From positions 1 through 6,023 of the forward strand of contig WGBT01000206.1 of NCBI GenBank assembly GCA_015494185.1: DNA of 6,023 nucleotides, in the 5' to 3' direction. The translations under genes and the position numbers were made by a program. Position 1 is the first letter of the stretch. Every line of letters starts with the position of its first letter. Below the pieces are notes generated by a model that saw only the letters and a list, made by a program, of their open reading frames with translations, did no database searches and was not told where the DNA came from. The DNA comes from Hyphomicrobiales bacterium. Its GTDB lineage: Bacteria; Pseudomonadota; Alphaproteobacteria; Rhizobiales; S144-35. Below, one piece after another: positions 1-5,904 of this stretch.

Positions 1-1
1 C

Positions 2-217
2 ACCAAAAGTACCTACACACAAGATCAAACTTTTCCCGAAGCCATCGCCGTGCTTGACAATCTGGGCGAGCCCCACCTTCCCTTTCGTCCATTGGACGGA
101 TTTCAGGCCGAACCGTCCCATGTCACCATCGATCTGTTGCGCCAATGGCACGCAGCCGCTGCCTCCCATTGGCGAAACCCGCCAAACAGAGAGCCACAAG
201 CCCCGCCAAGCCCATAA
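2..217 (+). CDS. C-terminal fragment of an unrecognised protein (5' end outside the window)
   Basis: This frame is open from the left edge to a TAA at 215-217 and gives 71 residues. It reads like real protein: mixed hydrophobic and polar residues, a segment resembling a helix (IDLLRQWHAAAASHW), then a proline-rich tail ending QAPPSP. The other two forward frames either stop early or give unconvincing sequence. I see no cysteine-haem motif, membrane span or catalytic motif, and I do not recognise the family. It points the same way as soxX but is separated from it by about 426 bases with its own promoter candidate, so co-transcription is not required. No hairpin terminator follows the stop, although a T-rich stretch lies at about 223-242. 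That it is coding is moderately likely; its function is unknown. Confidence 0.5.
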   Translation, partial: TKSTYTQDQTFPEAIAVLDNLGEPHLPFRPLDGFQAEPSHVTIDLLRQWHAAAASHWRNPPNREPQAPPSP

Positions 218-257
218 CAGTAATAGTTTATTTTTTTATATTTCCTGATAAGTTATG

Positions 258-287
258 TTGACAATCCCAACACTTTTCTCCTGTAAT
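258..287 (+). promoter_or_regulatory. Candidate sigma70-type promoter for soxXA
   Basis: A perfect -35 hexamer TTGACA (258-263) is followed after 18 bases by TGTAAT (282-287), one mismatch from the -10 consensus. It sits in the AT-rich stretch just after the upstream gene ends and points toward soxX. Start of transcription would be near 294. It is the best match I found by eye upstream of soxX; the weaker alternative at 498-526 has a perfect -35 but a -10 matching only three of six positions. Confidence 0.4.
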
Positions 288-608
288 TCAAAGGGGGCAA
301 ACGGCGACATCACAGCCAGAGCAGTTCAAACGAAAGAACACTGGAGATCATGAGAGAGCATGGCGGCAGAAGTGGCTTTTGATGTTGGGAAAGAGCAAAA
401 GAGCCCACAAGACGCACTTAGCTCAAGCACAAACCGTTATCGATATGGGGAACCACCTGCCCATAGCGCAGAAAATAACCATCTTCGCAGCCTATCTTTG
501 ACACGGCGGCTTGAGACTGGCATAGGTGGTAAGGTGTCGCTCTTGAAATTTTGGCGGGGTCATAGTGATCACCATTCACTCCCGCTTTGTTAAGAAGCTA
601 TGGCTCAA

Positions 609-620
609 CTACGCGCGTAG
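609..620. promoter_or_regulatory. 12-bp perfect palindrome upstream of the soxX ribosome binding site
   Basis: CTACGCGCGTAG is perfectly self-complementary and ends 23 bases before the soxX ATG. In RNA it could form a 4-bp stem with a GCGC loop. Flanking bases CTCAA (604-608) and TTGAG (627-631) are also complementary, and the latter overlaps the GAGG ribosome binding site at 629-632. It could therefore be a repressor operator or an RNA structure that hides the ribosome binding site. Neither role is shown; the symmetry is what is seen. Confidence 0.35.
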
Positions 621-643
621 GTTATATTGAGGTTTCAGAAGTT

Positions 644-1174
644 ATGGGAACCACGAGGACGATCTTTCTATCAACACTCGCAATGGCCTTTATGGTTTTG
701 ATGGCGGGGGGGGCATGGGCTGTCTGTAAAAAGAAGACCGCCGGTTATTTCAAACAAATGGGCGTTGCTACGGCTGTGCAAACCGCCGTTGGGGCCACAA
801 CCAAGACCTCCCGGCGTATCCGTGGCATTGAACGTTCCCTCACCGGCCGGCCTGGTGATCCTGAAAATGGCAAGCGGATTGTCTTGAACCGTAAAAAAGG
901 CAATTGTCTCGCCTGCCACAAAATTTCGGCTCTGAATACGTATCTCTTTCATGGTGAAGTGGGGCCCAAGCTCGACGGTGTTGGCAAGCGTTATCCTGAA
1001 AGCATTCTCCGGCAGCTCATTGTCGACTCACGGGTCTACTACCCGAAAACCTTGATGCCACCGTTTTATGTGAACTCGAAAGAGCTGAATGACGTTGCCA
1101 AGAAATACCACAACACGACGATTCTGACCGCCCAGGAAGTCGAGGATGTCGTGGCCTATATGAAAACACTTTGA
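644..1174 (+). CDS. soxX: SoxX, monohaem cytochrome c subunit of the thiosulfate-oxidising SoxXA complex
   Basis: SoxX is the small subunit of the periplasmic SoxXA cytochrome, which couples thiosulfate to a cysteine of SoxY and passes the electrons to cytochrome c. The 176-residue product starts with a Sec signal peptide (residues 1-26, hydrophobic core 7-21, cleavage after A-W-A). The haem site is C88-L-A-C91-H92. Family hallmarks follow: VGPKLDGVGKRYPE, the haem methionine M138 in TLMPPFY, and the C-terminal LTAQEVEDVVAYMKTL. I chose ATG 644 because it directly precedes the signal peptide and has GAGG 11 bases upstream. The frame stays open upstream to a TTG at 587, but those 19 extra residues would spoil the signal peptide. 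A G8 run (706-713) lies inside the signal-peptide codons. Mature residue C28 is an extra cysteine without a lipobox. soxA follows after 297 bases. Confidence 0.93.
   Translation: MGTTRTIFLSTLAMAFMVLMAGGAWAVCKKKTAGYFKQMGVATAVQTAVGATTKTSRRIRGIERSLTGRPGDPENGKRIVLNRKKGNCLACHKISALNTYLFHGEVGPKLDGVGKRYPESILRQLIVDSRVYYPKTLMPPFYVNSKELNDVAKKYHNTTILTAQEVEDVVAYMKTL
706..713 (+). repeat. Homopolymeric G8 tract inside the soxX signal-peptide coding sequence
   Basis: Eight consecutive G residues encode part of M-A-G-G-A-W-A at the end of the signal peptide. A one-base length change would frameshift soxX before the haem site. Runs of this kind are prone to polymerase slippage and also to sequencing error. 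The frame is intact as given, and the downstream protein fits SoxX fully. Confidence 0.6.
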
Positions 1175-1251
1175 GGTCTTATAAAGAAACGTTGAAGCAA
1201 TCCGTTTGAAACAAATGTTTGGGTATCCGTTAAGGGGTGGACGGCGAGAGG

Positions 1252-1359
1252 ATGGACGGTGATGATGCGCCAGGTAATACGCTTCATGACAAGAAGGAGC
1301 CAGCAATTTATCAAACAGGCGCGCGGCCAGAGCCGGCTAAAGGCCCCGTTTTGGGGTAA
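1252..1359 (+). CDS. Doubtful 35-residue ORF between soxX and soxA
   Basis: ATG at 1252 opens a 35-codon frame ending in TAA at 1357-1359. The product begins MDGDDAPGNTLHDKKEP; it is hydrophilic, with no signal peptide, membrane segment or cysteine. A purine-rich GAGAGG (1246-1251) touches the start codon, and AAGGGG (1232-1237) is 14 bases away; neither spacing is ideal. Some sox clusters carry a small accessory gene near soxA (soxK, whose product binds SoxXA), but this peptide is shorter and I see no resemblance. It may be a leader peptide or chance. Confidence 0.15.
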   Translation: MDGDDAPGNTLHDKKEPAIYQTGARPEPAKGPVLG

Positions 1360-1449
1360 CAATATTCAGACGACACAGGGAACAAGTGTTCTGCTTGAGA
1401 AGCATATCAAGAAGCGCAAGAAGCATATGGCGTCTTGGGAAAAAGTTCT

Positions 1450-1456
1450 GGGGGGG
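1450..1456 (+). repeat. Homopolymeric G7 tract upstream of the soxA start
   Basis: Seven G residues lie between an in-frame ATG at 1427 and the preferred soxA start at 1472. They are followed by GAAAGG-type purines that probably serve as the ribosome binding site. If translation began at 1427, length changes here would shift the frame; with the 1472 start they would only alter spacing upstream of the ribosome binding site. Confidence 0.5.
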
Positions 1457-1471
1457 AAAGGTCTAGAAAAA

Positions 1472-2329
1472 ATGGGAAACCACGGAAAAGCAGCCAGCCC
1501 AGGAAAGTTCGCAGGGCTGGTATTGGGAGCCCTTGCAGTATCCATCATCAGTTTTGGCTATGTCAGCGTTACCGATGCTCAAACCATCCGCCGGACTTTG
1601 AAACCAGCGGATAAGCGCAATCCGCTCCCAGAAATTGTTTCCGGCTACTATTTCGCCAATGCTGAAACCCGTGCCTTGCAAGACGACGATTTCGATAATC
1701 CGGGTTTTTTATGGATTGAAGCCGGCGAACAACTTTGGAAAAAGAAAGACGGCAAAGCCGGAAAATCCTGCGCCAGCTGTCATAAACGCGCCAAGGACAG
1801 TATGAAAGGGGTCGCCACCAGATATCCCGTCTACTATAAACCATGGGGTAAGATGATCAATCTGGTGCAGCGCATCAACGAGTGCCGGACCAAGAAAATG
1901 AAGGCCAAGCGATGGAAATATGAAAGTAATGAAATGCTTTCCTTGTCCGCCTATGTGGCGCACCAATCCCGTGGCATGCCGTTGAATGTGGCTGTTGACG
2001 GACCAGAAAAGCCCTTTTTTGAGAAGGGAAAAGCCTATTATTATACCCGCCGGGGGCAATTCAATATTGCCTGTAATCAGTGCCATGAAGGTCATTACGG
2101 CAATAAGCTGCGTGCCGATTTGCTCAGTCAGGGGCATGCCAATGGGTTCCCGGCCTACCGGCTGGCCTGGCAGAAATTAGGCTCCCTGCATCGCCGCTTT
2201 CAGGTTTGTAGTTCGCTGACCCGTGCACGGGTTCTTCCCAAGGGCTCGGACACCTATGTCAACCTGGAACTCTACATCAAATGGCGAGGCAACGGCCTTC
2301 CCATAGAAGTGCCTGCGGTGCGGCGCTAA
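1472..2329 (+). CDS. soxA: SoxA, dihaem cytochrome c catalytic subunit of SoxXA
   Basis: SoxA carries the active site at which SoxXA joins thiosulfate to SoxY in the periplasm. The 285-residue product has a signal peptide (hydrophobic core about 13-32, likely cut after VTDA). Haem 1 binds C100-A-S-C103-H104, with C138 in INECR as probable distal ligand. Haem 2 binds C201-N-Q-C204-H205. The active-site cysteine is C246 (RFQVC), with the conserved arginine four residues earlier (R242). The C-terminus (LELYIKWRGNGLPIEVPAVRR region) is classic SoxA. Both haem motifs are present, so this is the dihaem class, unlike monohaem SoxA, which lacks the first site. I chose ATG 1472 because its length fits the family, it directly precedes the signal peptide, and AAAGG lies 10 bases upstream. 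ATG 1427 (300 residues) is possible; GTG 1259 is unlikely. It probably shares a transcript with soxX. Confidence 0.93.
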   Translation: MGNHGKAASPGKFAGLVLGALAVSIISFGYVSVTDAQTIRRTLKPADKRNPLPEIVSGYYFANAETRALQDDDFDNPGFLWIEAGEQLWKKKDGKAGKSCASCHKRAKDSMKGVATRYPVYYKPWGKMINLVQRINECRTKKMKAKRWKYESNEMLSLSAYVAHQSRGMPLNVAVDGPEKPFFEKGKAYYYTRRGQFNIACNQCHEGHYGNKLRADLLSQGHANGFPAYRLAWQKLGSLHRRFQVCSSLTRARVLPKGSDTYVNLELYIKWRGNGLPIEVPAVRR

Positions 2330-2347
2330 AGGGACAGGTTGTTTAGT

Positions 2348-2391
2348 GGAAACTTCCCCAAAAAATAAAGTGGCGCCTGGGGAAGCTTTCC
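2348..2391 (+). terminator. Hairpin downstream of soxA, possible terminator or 3' stabiliser
   Basis: The left arm is GGAAA (2348-2352) plus CTTCCCCA (2353-2360). It pairs with TGGGGAAG (2378-2385) and TTTCC (2387-2391), giving 13 base pairs interrupted only by an unpaired C at 2386. The loop is 17 bases. It begins 19 bases after the soxA stop. No U-tract follows on the + strand, so it is not a standard intrinsic terminator. It could instead protect the soxXA message or end transcription imperfectly. Confidence 0.4.
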
Positions 2392-2637
2392 GCGATGAAA
2401 CAGCCTCTCCCACGCCACCCCTAGTCCTCCCGTCCCCTGGTTGCCGCGGAAGATAGGTATTGACCAAGGGGCGGTGTCGTGGGTGCAGCAATTTAATTTA
2501 GAGGTTCCCTAATCAATACTGGAGAGATATCCCCTGAGCTAGGGCTGTATCCTTCGCCGTTTCTCTCTTTCCATATACCCTTGAAAATTTCACATAAATT
2601 ATGATGGTGGGATGGGAATCAAAGTCAGGGACCACGG

Positions 2638-2654
2638 ATATACCGCGGGTATAT
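2638..2654 (-). terminator. Dyad just downstream of the SulP stop codon
   Basis: ATATACC and GGTATAT are perfect inverted arms around a central GCG. The dyad lies 15 bases past the transporter stop codon. The stem is short and AT-rich, and neither strand continues into a U-tract. A weak terminator or a protein-binding site are both possible. Confidence 0.25.
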
Positions 2655-2669
2655 AGTCAACCACAGCTA

Positions 2670-5600
2670 TTATTTGGAATGCGATGGTTTGGGGGCAGAA
2701 AGCGAAGGCTTTGGCGCAGACTCAACATCGGGTAATTTTTCGCTCCACTTGTTCCAGCGTTTTTCTTGCTCCAACTTGGCCGCCAGAAGCGCCTCGATCA
2801 AAGCCGGTGACAACTTGTCATTGGCGTCACGAACTTTCAACTTGTCGAGAAAATATTTAATATTGCGCCGGGTTTGCGCGCCGAGCTTGCCATCAACAGC
2901 GCCAACCCGATAGCCCAGCTCTTTCAACAAAAACTGTATCTTGGCAATTTTCTCGCGCCGGGTGAGTTTGTCAAAGGACACTGGTTCGGCTTTTGCCCGA
3001 GGTTTCACTTGGTCAGGCTTGTTTTTCAAATGGGCCGAGGTCTTTTGCAGGACGCTTTCTGGCATATTTTCCAGATGGGCGGCGCGCCTTTCCTTCTTTT
3101 GCGTCTTATCTTGCGGCATCTGAGCGTCGGCTTGTGGCAAACTGGGCTTATCAGTCGTAGCTTTAGTCGAGGACGTCTCTAAGCGGGCATCGGTCTTGCC
3201 TGCAGCCAGTTGATAGGTCTTTCCGGCTCTTTCCTGTCCTGCCGTCTCGAGTGAAAGGAAAAAACGGGCCGCGACCCAAGCCGCGCTCAGCACCGTGAAA
3301 AGCAAAACGGCGGCGGCCATATAAGGAACCGGATCAACCGGGCGAAGGGCGCGAATCCGGGCTTTTGCCCGACCTCTGAACTGGGCAAAATCCCCCTTTC
3401 TGCTGGCAAGATAGTTCTGATAGCTTGCAATGCTCCCCTCGGCCTCCGCCTGTGTCCAGGCTTGCCGATCTTCCAAAACCGATCGTTTTTCCGCCGCCAA
3501 TTTCGCATAAGGGCTGCTGGGATGGTTGGCGACAAAATCCTGGAATAAAGTTGCATCCTGCTTGTCCGCAATTTGCGCCCAAACGGCTTCCGCCTTGGCC
3601 AGCTCGCCTAGGCAATCTGTGCGGGTTTTGTCCTTGAGATCAGCAATGGCCTCCCTCGGGGTGAGATAAACCCGGCCCGGCGCCAGACTTTCCAGCACGC
3701 CAAGAGCGGCCATTCTCAACCGTTGCTTGGCGGAAATCCCTGCCAGATGCAGGATCCCCCCTGCTGCCTGGACATTCTCAAACAGGCTTTGCAATCCCTC
3801 AAACGCCGCCCCATCGATCCGTTTCACCGCCCTCATATCCAATACCAAATGGGTGATATCCGGCCGCGCCGCCAATGGCGCAAGAAGCTGGCGTTCGAGT
3901 TCGGCCGTATTGGCGAAATTGAGATTGTCATGCAACGCCAACACCAGAACATGATCGGGCAAATCCAAAACATCTGCCCTTTCTTCGCTGTTGATGGCGT
4001 GCGGATCAAGCACGGAAAGTTGCGGCCGTGCCGTCTGCCATAAATAAAGCCCCACCGACGCCAAAATCACGGCCGCCAATCCCCATTCGATGCCAAACAG
4101 CAAAATCGCCAAAAGACCGCCCGCAAAACCGGCAATATCCCATCTGTTATAGCGCCAAGCCACACGCAACGGGGCGATATCGATAGCGCTGGCAGCGGCA
4201 ACAAGAATAATGGCCGCCAACACCACTTTCGGCAGCCACGGGCTCAACGGGGCAAGGGCAAAAATGCTCAAGGTCAACACCACAAGCGTCACAAAAACCG
4301 AAACCCGTGTCCGCACGCCTGCAAGCTCCGACAGCCGGGATCTTTCAGCACTGGCCGCCACCGGAAAGCCTGCAACCAGCCCCGCCCCCAGATTGGCCGC
4401 CCCAAGGGCCATCAACTCACGGCTTCGAGACAGGGATTGACGTTGCCGTGCAGCCATTGGCTGCGCTACTTTGCGGCTTTCATAGGCGGCAATCAGTGCA
4501 ATCAACAAGGCGCCTGGAAGCAAGGCTTGCAAAACCGTCCCATCCAGCTCCGGCGCGGCCAGCACCGGCAGCTTTGCCGGGATCGGGGTAATGGTGGCGA
4601 TGCCAAATTTCAAATCAAGCTGAAAAGCCGCGACCAGAAAAAGCCCGGCCAACATCACAACAAACGGCAACCCATGAGACAGCAGTTCAGCCGTTTTGCG
4701 GTCTCCTCCGGCCCGGCGGATCAGATCCGCCAATTGAGGACGCAGCAACAAAGTGGCCAAGATCAGCAGTCCCATCAGTAAAGTCACCGCATTGATCGAG
4801 GCCATTTGCGCCCCCATATCCCGCAGCATTTGCGGGATCGATTCCCTGTCAGACACAAAAACCCCAAGGAAATGAGGCAACTGCCCAATCATGATCATCA
4901 CGGCCAACATCGTAATCGCCCCAGCCATCATCGGCCGTGAAAGAAAGTTCAACAAAATCCCAAGCCGGGCCAGTCCAAAGAAGGTCAAAGTCAAGCCGGT
5001 CAACAAAGCCAGCAGCATCGCCAAGCCCAAATAGTCTTGCGATCCGGAAGCCGCCAAGGGACTGAGCGTCGTCAACACCAAAAACGCGATGATCACCATG
5101 GGGCCAACCGACAACGCCCGGATCGAACCGATCATGCTGTAGAGCAACAGGGGAAAAATCGCAGCGGAAAGACCGGCATAAGGGGGCAGCCCCGCCAGCA
5201 TCGCAAAGGCCAGCGCCTGAGGAATGAGAATAATCCCGGCCATGAAACCAGCCGCGGCCTCCCCCCAAAGCCAAGTCAAATCGGTTTGGCGTCGGTTGCG
5301 CCCCTTCGCGGCGAACACCAAACGGGCTTGAAGCCTCTCCTTCCCTGTCTGATAGCGTTTGACAAGCTTGAACAACGCCTGACGCAAGGCTTGTTGAACC
5401 CGGCGTTGAATAGCTTCGGCAGGACTGCGCGGTTGAACGGCTTGGTCAAGCTGGACCAAACTATGCGAGCGTGGAAGGACCTGTTCCCCCGGCGGCTCAT
5501 CGTCACCTGCGGGCGTTCTGTCTGTGGAAGTGCTGTCTGTTAGCAGCTCTGATAGGCGCGAAGGATTTTCTTGCCGTTGCTTTCGTTCGGGGGAAATTTC

Positions 5601-5750
5601 GGATGTTTCAACCCCTTTCGCCGGATTGCAGACAGATGAATTGGCTTTCTCATAGCCTGGTTCATGATTCTTCCGGTCCCCGGATGTGAACCCGTCTGTC
5701 ATGCTCGTCCCCAGCGGTGATGTCTGGTGGTTGCCCTCTGGCGTCTTCAT
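2670..5750 (-). CDS. SulP-family anion transporter with STAS, extra membrane span and C-terminal peptidoglycan-binding domain
   Basis: SulP/SLC26 proteins move sulfate, bicarbonate or similar anions across the inner membrane. Of 1026 residues, 1-155 are hydrophilic with a basic helical stretch (about 111-145). The SulP core spans about 158-575: PQALAFAMLAGLPPYAGLS (177-195), SVGP (214-217), ESRKVAQ (424-430) and ELAGVRTR (475-482). A STAS domain (about 597-705) has DMRAVKRIDGAAFEGL (638-653). Two helical repeats follow (721-760, 763-802), each opening with a W-containing helix, then one membrane span (810-832), a Lys/Gln-rich linker, and a peptidoglycan-binding domain (about 929-992) with IQFLLKELGYRVGAVDGKLGAQTR. 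The tail repeats SAPKPS twice. Typical SulP-STAS proteins are roughly 500-750 residues. The frame is unbroken across all domains. The start is uncertain: M17 (codon at 5702) has GGGGA 5 bases upstream, while M1 has little. Substrate cannot be told from sequence. Confidence 0.9.
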   Translation of the reverse strand: MKTPEGNHQTSPLGTSMTDGFTSGDRKNHEPGYEKANSSVCNPAKGVETSEISPERKQRQENPSRLSELLTDSTSTDRTPAGDDEPPGEQVLPRSHSLVQLDQAVQPRSPAEAIQRRVQQALRQALFKLVKRYQTGKERLQARLVFAAKGRNRRQTDLTWLWGEAAAGFMAGIILIPQALAFAMLAGLPPYAGLSAAIFPLLLYSMIGSIRALSVGPMVIIAFLVLTTLSPLAASGSQDYLGLAMLLALLTGLTLTFFGLARLGILLNFLSRPMMAGAITMLAVMIMIGQLPHFLGVFVSDRESIPQMLRDMGAQMASINAVTLLMGLLILATLLLRPQLADLIRRAGGDRKTAELLSHGLPFVVMLAGLFLVAAFQLDLKFGIATITPIPAKLPVLAAPELDGTVLQALLPGALLIALIAAYESRKVAQPMAARQRQSLSRSRELMALGAANLGAGLVAGFPVAASAERSRLSELAGVRTRVSVFVTLVVLTLSIFALAPLSPWLPKVVLAAIILVAAASAIDIAPLRVAWRYNRWDIAGFAGGLLAILLFGIEWGLAAVILASVGLYLWQTARPQLSVLDPHAINSEERADVLDLPDHVLVLALHDNLNFANTAELERQLLAPLAARPDITHLVLDMRAVKRIDGAAFEGLQSLFENVQAAGGILHLAGISAKQRLRMAALGVLESLAPGRVYLTPREAIADLKDKTRTDCLGELAKAEAVWAQIADKQDATLFQDFVANHPSSPYAKLAAEKRSVLEDRQAWTQAEAEGSIASYQNYLASRKGDFAQFRGRAKARIRALRPVDPVPYMAAAVLLFTVLSAAWVAARFFLSLETAGQERAGKTYQLAAGKTDARLETSSTKATTDKPSLPQADAQMPQDKTQKKERRAAHLENMPESVLQKTSAHLKNKPDQVKPRAKAEPVSFDKLTRREKIAKIQFLLKELGYRVGAVDGKLGAQTRRNIKYFLDKLKVRDANDKLSPALIEALLAAKLEQEKRWNKWSEKLPDVESAPKPSLSAPKPSHSK

Positions 5751-5820
5751 CCAAATCCAAACGGCGCGTTGGAGAGCGCCCAGCCAAACGGACTGGCCTC
5801 ACACTCCCCCCGCCAGATGG

Positions 5821-5833
5821 CAATCACTGATTG
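5821..5833. promoter_or_regulatory. 13-bp dyad upstream of the SulP gene
   Basis: CAATCA and TGATTG are perfect inverted arms around a single C. The site lies about 70 bases upstream of the transporter start, at the border between GC-rich leader and AT-rich promoter region. This is a plausible place for an operator, but no regulator family is recognised. Confidence 0.25.
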
Positions 5834-5904
5834 AATTGTCATGATCAACAATAAAACTATCGAAATAGAATTAAATCAAGGTTCACAATCCAGAAATAAA
5901 AAGG

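Larger units (their letters stand above)
218..643. other. Non-coding leader and regulatory region upstream of soxX
   Basis: No convincing gene lies in these 426 bases. The first part (about 218-290) is AT-rich and contains the best promoter candidate (258-287). A second perfect TTGACA occurs at 498-503, with CATAGG 17 bases further on as a poor -10. The 8-bp palindrome GTGATCAC lies at 565-572, and the 12-bp palindrome CTACGCGCGTAG at 609-620. If transcription starts near 294, soxX would have a 5' untranslated leader of about 350 nt, which leaves room for regulation. An open frame at 360-593 has no family resemblance and I do not count it as a gene. Confidence 0.5.
1175..1471. other. Spacer between soxX and soxA
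   Basis: This 297-base spacer is long for two genes whose products form one complex. It contains no terminator-like hairpin with a U-tract. The soxA frame is open back to a GTG at 1259, but the 71 extra residues look non-coding and would bury the signal peptide. A 35-codon ORF (1252-1359) is listed separately. Small symmetries include AAACA/TGTTT (1209-1220), and the 7-mer TGGACGG occurs twice around 1238-1259. I see no convincing promoter, so soxA is probably read through from soxX. Confidence 0.45.
2330..2669. other. Intergenic region between convergent soxA and the SulP gene
   Basis: This 340-base stretch separates the 3' ends of two converging genes and has no credible ORF on either strand. 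It contains a strong bulged hairpin close to soxA (2348-2391) and a 7-bp dyad close to the transporter stop (2638-2654). The middle (about 2490-2630) is AT-rich with short symmetries such as CCCT/AGGG around 2532-2545, and I see nothing recognisable there. Confidence 0.5.

Noticed and set aside
498..526. Second promoter candidate upstream of soxX
   Set aside because: The -35 TTGACA is perfect, but the -10 (CATAGG) matches only three of six positions; kept only as an alternative.
360..593. 77-codon open frame in the soxX leader
   Set aside because: The translation has no family resemblance or structural features, poor ribosome binding site spacing, and overlaps probable promoter and operator sequence.
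587..643. Upstream TTG start that would lengthen SoxX by 19 residues
   Set aside because: It would place polar residues ahead of a good signal peptide, and ATG 644 has its own ribosome binding site.
1259..1471. GTG start that would lengthen SoxA by 71 residues
   Set aside because: The extra segment is highly basic, shows no SoxA similarity, and would bury the signal peptide. The 285-residue form matches the family.
1709..2137. 142-codon open frame antisense to soxA
   Set aside because: It lies fully inside soxA and is explained by that gene's codon composition; no recognisable domain.
4849..5543. Long open frames on both strands overlapping the transporter (4849-5274 minus, 5037-5543 plus)
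   Set aside because: Both lie within the well-supported SulP reading frame and give low-quality sequence rich in Arg, Gly, Gln or His.
5836..5848. FNR-like site TTGTCATGATCAA upstream of the transporter
   Set aside because: An FNR box is TTGAT-N4-ATCAA. This one has a three-base spacer and a mismatch, so it does not fit.
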